Shown: positions 7,200 to 10,564 of the stretch, piece after piece
Position numbering within the stretch: position 1 is the first letter of the stretch
How the letters are laid out: each line of letters opens with the position of its first letter
From: JBCCEV01 sp039030125
Lineage (GTDB): Bacteria; Pseudomonadota; Gammaproteobacteria; Ga0077536
Length of the DNA stretch: 10,564 nt
Direction of reading: 5' to 3'
NCBI GenBank assembly: GCA_039030125.1
Contig: JBCCEV010000150.1
Span: 1 to 10,564 of the forward strand
Made by a program: the position numbers and the translations under genes
Notes under the pieces: generated by a model
Told to the model about the DNA's origin: nothing
Seen by the model: only the letters and a program-made list of their open reading frames with translations
The model's database searches: none

Positions 7200-7230
7200 C
7201 TCGTTTGCTATAGTTGGCTAACTACCCAAC
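7187..7230 (+). promoter_or_regulatory. Candidate sigma-70 promoter for the molybdenum hydroxylase operon
   Basis: TTGGGA at 7187-7192 (four of six consensus bases) and TATAGT at 7209-7214 (five of six) are separated by 16 bases. The -10 hexamer is preceded by TGC, making an extended -10 (TGCTATAGT at 7206-7214). Transcription would start near 7221, about 27 bases before the GTG of the iron-sulfur subunit. An inverted repeat GTTGG (7213-7217) / CCAAC (7226-7230) spans the predicted start site and could be an operator. The motifs are seen; promoter activity is inferred. Confidence 0.5.
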
Positions 7231-7247
7231 GGCAATGGTGAATACGA

Positions 7248-7709
7248 GTGAAACTGAGGATCAACGGCACTGAACGCGATTTTCAAGGCGATGGCGAGAC
7301 ACCACTGCTATGGGTGCTCAGAGACGAACTTAATCTGACCGGTACCAAGTACGGCTGCGGTCAGGCACAGTGCGGCGCCTGTACCGTCCATATGAACGGC
7401 AAACCGATACGCTCCTGCATCACGCCGGTGAACGCGATCACTGATCAATCGATCACGACCATCGAGGAACAAAACTCACCCACCATTAGCGCGGTTCGAG
7501 ACGCATGGATTAACGCCCAAGTTGCTCAATGCGGGTACTGCCAACCCGGGCAAGTGATGAGTGCGGCGGCCTTACTTTCCGCCACGCCAAAACCCACCGA
7601 CGCGCAAATTAATGCCGCGATGAGCGGCAATATTTGTCGGTGCGCGACGTACGCACGGATCAGAGCGGCAATTCATGCCGCGGCCGAAGATTTAGGTGGC
7701 CAAGCATGA
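7248..7709 (+). CDS. [2Fe-2S] subunit of a xanthine dehydrogenase-family molybdenum hydroxylase (IorA-like)
   Basis: This is the small electron-transfer subunit of a two-component molybdenum hydroxylase. It takes electrons from the molybdenum subunit encoded next and passes them to an acceptor. All eight cluster cysteines are present in the 153 residues. The plant-type ferredoxin domain has C37, C42, C45 and C57 (GCGQAQCGACTVH, then RSC). The helical domain has C95 and C98 (QCGYC) and C130 and C132 (ICRC). Length and layout match the isoquinoline 1-oxidoreductase alpha and aldehyde dehydrogenase small subunits (COG2080). The GTG start at 7248 is the only sensible one, since the ATG at 7235 is out of frame; its ribosome site is weak. 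There is no signal peptide, so export would be by riding with the Tat-targeted partner. The gene overlaps its partner by four bases. Confidence 0.93.
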   Translation: MKLRINGTERDFQGDGETPLLWVLRDELNLTGTKYGCGQAQCGACTVHMNGKPIRSCITPVNAITDQSITTIEEQNSPTISAVRDAWINAQVAQCGYCQPGQVMSAAALLSATPKPTDAQINAAMSGNICRCATYARIRAAIHAAAEDLGGQA

Positions 7710-9838
7710 ACGGCCCTATCGAAAATTTCTCGCGCCGCGATTTCCTTAAAACCAGTAGTGCGGGTGCCGCAGGTTTGCTGCTCGGTGTGCATTTCACGTC
7801 TCACGGCGCCGCCCCTGCTAGCGCCTCGAGCGCGGCCGCTTTCGTTCCCAATGCCTTCGTCAAAATCGGCATTGATAGCCGCGTCACCGTGATCGCCAAA
7901 CACATTGAGTTCGGCCAAGGTGTGTTTACCGGCTTGGCAACGTTGATCGCCGACGAATTAGACGCCGATTGGCAGCAAATCAACGTCCAGGGCGCACCGG
8001 CCAACGGTGAGCTTTATGGGAATTTAAATTGGGGAAAATCGCAGGGCACCGGAGGCAGCAGCTCAATTAACAATGCCTATACGCAAATGCGGCGGGCGGG
8101 CGCCAGCGCCCGGGCCATGCTGATCAATGCGGCAGCCAAGCAATGGCAAGTGCCGGCGACCGAGATCACCGTTGACGATGGGGTTATCGCGCATCGCAGC
8201 GGTTTGCATGCTCGATTTGGAGAACTCGCCAAAGCGGCGGCGGAAGAATCGATACCGAAAAACGTAACGCTAAAAGATCCAGCGCAATTCAAATTGATCG
8301 GCAAGGATCTTCCGCGCGTTGACGTGGTGGAGAAAACCCTCGGTACGGCGACCTACACTCAGGATCTGAAGATGCCTGGGATGAAAATAGCAGTGGTCGC
8401 CCATCCCCCGCTATACGGTGCCAAAGTTGATTCATTTGACGCCAGCACGGTGGCCAAGATGCCCGGCATCGAGCGGGTATTTTCGATTGGCGACGGTGTC
8501 GCAATCGTTGGCGCCAGCTTCTGGCAAGTCAACAAGGCTCGCGCGGCGCTAGAGGTAAGCTGGGACAACAGCAACGCCTACACCGCAAGTTCGGCAAAGA
8601 TATTTAAAGAATACCGGGAACTCGCCAACGATCCGGGTGTTGTTGGCAGACTTGAAGGCGATCCCGATGCTGCCTTTGAGAACGCCGCCCAGATTGTCGA
8701 GGCAAGTTACGAGTTCCCATTTCTCGCCCATGCCAGCATGGAACCAATGAACTGCGTGGTCAGACTGAGCAAGAAGCAATGCGAGATGTGGTATGGCGCG
8801 CAATCGATTTCGCGTGACCAACGGGCTGCCGCCGCCGAACTCGGTTTGGCCATTGAACAAGTGACGATCAACATGCTCTACGCGGGAGGCTCATTTGGCC
8901 GGCGCGCGAGCATCAAATCAGACTATCCACTTGAAGCGCTCAAGATCGCGCAACAATTACCTGAAGGGACACCGCTGAAACTCGTCTGGACACGCGAGGA
9001 TGACATGCGCGCCGGGTTCTTCCGGCCATTGAATTACCATGCCTTGAAGGCCGGTCTTGATGCCGATGGAAACTTGATTGCCTGGCAACATCGCATGGTG
9101 GGGCAGACTATTTTCGGCGACGGCAACAGTGTTGATGTCTCCATCGGCGAGGGTGCGACGACCCTACCCTATGCCATCGACAACCTGCGCGTGGATGCAC
9201 ACATTCCGAAGCTTCCCGTGCCGGTACTGTGGTGGCGCTCGGTTGGTCACAGCCAAAACGGCCATTCCACCGAGTCTTTCATCGATGAACTTGCGCACGC
9301 GGCCGGGCGCGATCCACTAGCGTTTCGGCTCGATCTACTCAAGCATGAACCCCGTTACACCGGGGTTCTCAAGCTCGCGGCCGAAAAGGCAGGCTGGGAG
9401 AAGCCGCTCGCCAAAGGCAAGGGGCGCGGCATAGCCGTGCAGCGCGCCTTCAAGACTTATATCGCGGAGGTTGCCGAAGTCTCCGTCGCCGAAGACGGCA
9501 GCTTCAGCGTCGATCGGGTCACAGTCGCCGTCGACTGTGGCCTCGCCATCAACCCCAGTATTATCGAAGCACAAATGCAAAGCGGCATTGGCTACGGCCT
9601 GTCAGCGGCCCGTTTTGGCGCGATAACGCTAAAAGATGGCTATGTTGAACAGGGTAACTTTGATGGTTATCGCGTGCTCAGGATCAATGAAATGCCTGAA
9701 ATTGATGTGCACATCGTCCCGTCATCAGAGCACCCCACGGGCGTTGGGGAACCGGGTACTGCACCCATCGCCCCCGCGGTCGCCAACGCGCTATTCGCCG
9801 CGACCGGACAACGCTACAGAAATCTACCGCTGGGATAA
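7706..9838 (+). CDS. Tat-exported molybdopterin subunit of a xanthine dehydrogenase-family hydroxylase (IorB-like)
   Basis: This is the catalytic subunit of a molybdenum hydroxylase (COG1529, isoquinoline 1-oxidoreductase beta / membrane-associated aldehyde dehydrogenase group). The substrate, an aldehyde or N-heterocycle, cannot be told from sequence. The 710 residues start with a Tat signal, SRRDFLK at 9-15 followed by a hydrophobic stretch and an ASA-type cleavage site near residue 40, so it should act at the periplasmic side. Cofactor-region motifs include GQGVFTGLATLIADELD near the N-terminus, AGGSFGRR at about 393-400, WWRSVGHSQNGHSTESFIDELA, and GVGEPGTAPIAPAVANA near the C-terminus, where E682 aligns with the catalytic glutamate of the family. 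The start at 7706 overlaps the previous stop as ATGA and has AGGTGG at 7694-7699. No cytochrome c subunit and no XdhC-type maturation gene are seen here. Confidence 0.92.
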   Translation: MNGPIENFSRRDFLKTSSAGAAGLLLGVHFTSHGAAPASASSAAAFVPNAFVKIGIDSRVTVIAKHIEFGQGVFTGLATLIADELDADWQQINVQGAPANGELYGNLNWGKSQGTGGSSSINNAYTQMRRAGASARAMLINAAAKQWQVPATEITVDDGVIAHRSGLHARFGELAKAAAEESIPKNVTLKDPAQFKLIGKDLPRVDVVEKTLGTATYTQDLKMPGMKIAVVAHPPLYGAKVDSFDASTVAKMPGIERVFSIGDGVAIVGASFWQVNKARAALEVSWDNSNAYTASSAKIFKEYRELANDPGVVGRLEGDPDAAFENAAQIVEASYEFPFLAHASMEPMNCVVRLSKKQCEMWYGAQSISRDQRAAAAELGLAIEQVTINMLYAGGSFGRRASIKSDYPLEALKIAQQLPEGTPLKLVWTREDDMRAGFFRPLNYHALKAGLDADGNLIAWQHRMVGQTIFGDGNSVDVSIGEGATTLPYAIDNLRVDAHIPKLPVPVLWWRSVGHSQNGHSTESFIDELAHAAGRDPLAFRLDLLKHEPRYTGVLKLAAEKAGWEKPLAKGKGRGIAVQRAFKTYIAEVAEVSVAEDGSFSVDRVTVAVDCGLAINPSIIEAQMQSGIGYGLSAARFGAITLKDGYVEQGNFDGYRVLRINEMPEIDVHIVPSSEHPTGVGEPGTAPIAPAVANALFAATGQRYRNLPLG

Positions 9839-10564
9839 CGCGGATTTAGCGCCCAGGGCATCGCCACGATTAACAAAATAGACGCCGAGCGCGGTGATCA
9901 CAATGCCCGCCATTTGAATTCCTACGAAGGTTTCGTCGAACAATGCATACGCTTCGAATGCGGCAACGGCGGGGATCAAATAAAACAGGCTAGCCACTTT
10001 CGATGCTTCACCCTGGCGGAGCAATAGCCACAGCAAACTGATCGCACCGAAAGAAAGTGCGAGGCATAGCCAGGCGAGTGCTAGCGCAAACGTGGGGTTC
10101 CATTCGACTTCGCGTGTTTCAAACACCAGCGCGAATCCGCTATAGGTGATGAATGCCGCGACGAATTGGATAAAAGAACCCGAGCGGAAATCGAAGTCAG
10201 CGACGAAGCGTTTCTGATAGAGGGTCCCGAAAGTGATCCCCAGCAACGCCACAACGCTCGCTACCAAACCCGGCAGCGGCATGCGCCCCAGCGCAAAAGT
10301 TTGGCCCACCACCATCGTCAAACCGATAAAGCCAACGAAGAATCCCAACCATTGCGTGCGATTAAGCCGCTCGCCAAGCAGCGGCCCCACGATAAGTGCC
10401 GTCAATATCGGTTGCACGCCGGTAATTAATGCCGTGATCCCGGCGTCGACTCCGGTAGATATCGAGTAGAAGACACCGGCGGGAAAGCACCATTGGATAA
10501 GCACGCCAACAACCACCAAGTGCACCCAAGTCGCCGGGTCACGCGGTAAACGCGCATTGCTCAC
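9824..10564 (-). CDS. DMT-superfamily (EamA) transporter, N-terminus beyond window
   Basis: The 246 visible residues have about eight hydrophobic segments and resemble the second half plus most of the first half of a ten-helix EamA permease. Typical marks are the ALITGVQPILTALIVGPLLGERLNR segment, where a proline-containing helix is followed by a GER turn, and the repeat-like counterpart near the C-terminus (FYLIPAVAAFEAYALFDE). Such proteins are usually near 290-300 residues, so about 50-60 residues lie off the right edge; the GTG at 10564-10562 is probably internal, not the true start. Substrate is unknown; the family includes metabolite and amino-acid exporters. The stop at 9826-9824 lies inside the 3' end of the convergent molybdenum-subunit gene. 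Confidence 0.88.
   Translation of the reverse strand: MSNARLPRDPATWVHLVVVGVLIQWCFPAGVFYSISTGVDAGITALITGVQPILTALIVGPLLGERLNRTQWLGFFVGFIGLTMVVGQTFALGRMPLPGLVASVVALLGITFGTLYQKRFVADFDFRSGSFIQFVAAFITYSGFALVFETREVEWNPTFALALAWLCLALSFGAISLLWLLLRQGEASKVASLFYLIPAVAAFEAYALFDETFVGIQMAGIVITALGVYFVNRGDALGAKSALSQR

Noticed and set aside
7634..7705. Upstream extension of the molybdenum subunit to 7634
   Set aside because: The extension lies inside the iron-sulfur gene and would place 24 arginine-rich residues before the Tat signal; the ATGA overlap at 7706 with AGGTGG before it is far better.
8879..8905. GGSFGRR instead of GGGFGRR in the molybdenum subunit as a possible defect
   Set aside because: I recall serine at this position in other members of this subfamily, and the rest of the active-site motifs are intact, so it is probably normal variation.

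Overview
The window looks like chromosomal DNA of a free-living gammaproteobacterium. It encodes a homodimeric-type pyruvate dehydrogenase E1 (AceE), an E2 with two lipoyl domains (AceF) and the Lon-linked heat-shock protein HspQ. These are typical of Gammaproteobacteria, and AceE can be aligned by memory to the E. coli enzyme with a nearly constant residue offset. I cannot place it more finely. Base composition is moderately GC-rich and looks even across the window. I see no insertion sequence, phage gene, CRISPR array, tRNA or rRNA. Layout, left to right: (1) Positions 1-151 are a leader with clustered short palindromes. (2) aceE (152-2812) and aceF (2843-4483) form an operon for the first two components of pyruvate dehydrogenase; the usual third gene, lpd (E3), does not follow. 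(3) A gap of about 345 bases (4484-4828) has no convincing gene. (4) Next is a tight same-strand run: an amidase-signature hydrolase resembling the Rhodococcus enantioselective amidase (4829-6325), a probable 51-residue single-pass membrane protein overlapping its end (6297-6452), hspQ three bases later (6456-6776), and a DUF4870 membrane protein (6793-7173). (5) A fair extended -10 promoter with inverted repeats (7181-7230) precedes a two-gene molybdenum hydroxylase operon of the isoquinoline 1-oxidoreductase type: a [2Fe-2S] subunit (7248-7709) and a Tat-exported molybdopterin subunit (7706-9838) joined by an ATGA overlap. (6) A DMT/EamA-family exporter gene lies on the minus strand (9824-10564). 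It converges on the molybdenum subunit with a 15-base overlap and loses its N-terminus at the window edge. How the parts work together: AceE and AceF convert pyruvate to acetyl-CoA, with E3 supplied from elsewhere. The iron-sulfur and molybdenum subunits should form one exported dehydrogenase, the first probably carried out with the second's Tat signal. The amidase-to-DUF4870 run is probably co-transcribed, but its members share no obvious pathway. I found no convincing undescribed multi-gene system. The points most worth a second look are the small membrane ORF before hspQ, the palindrome cluster before aceE, the amidase start site and family, and the orphan two-subunit molybdenum hydroxylase.
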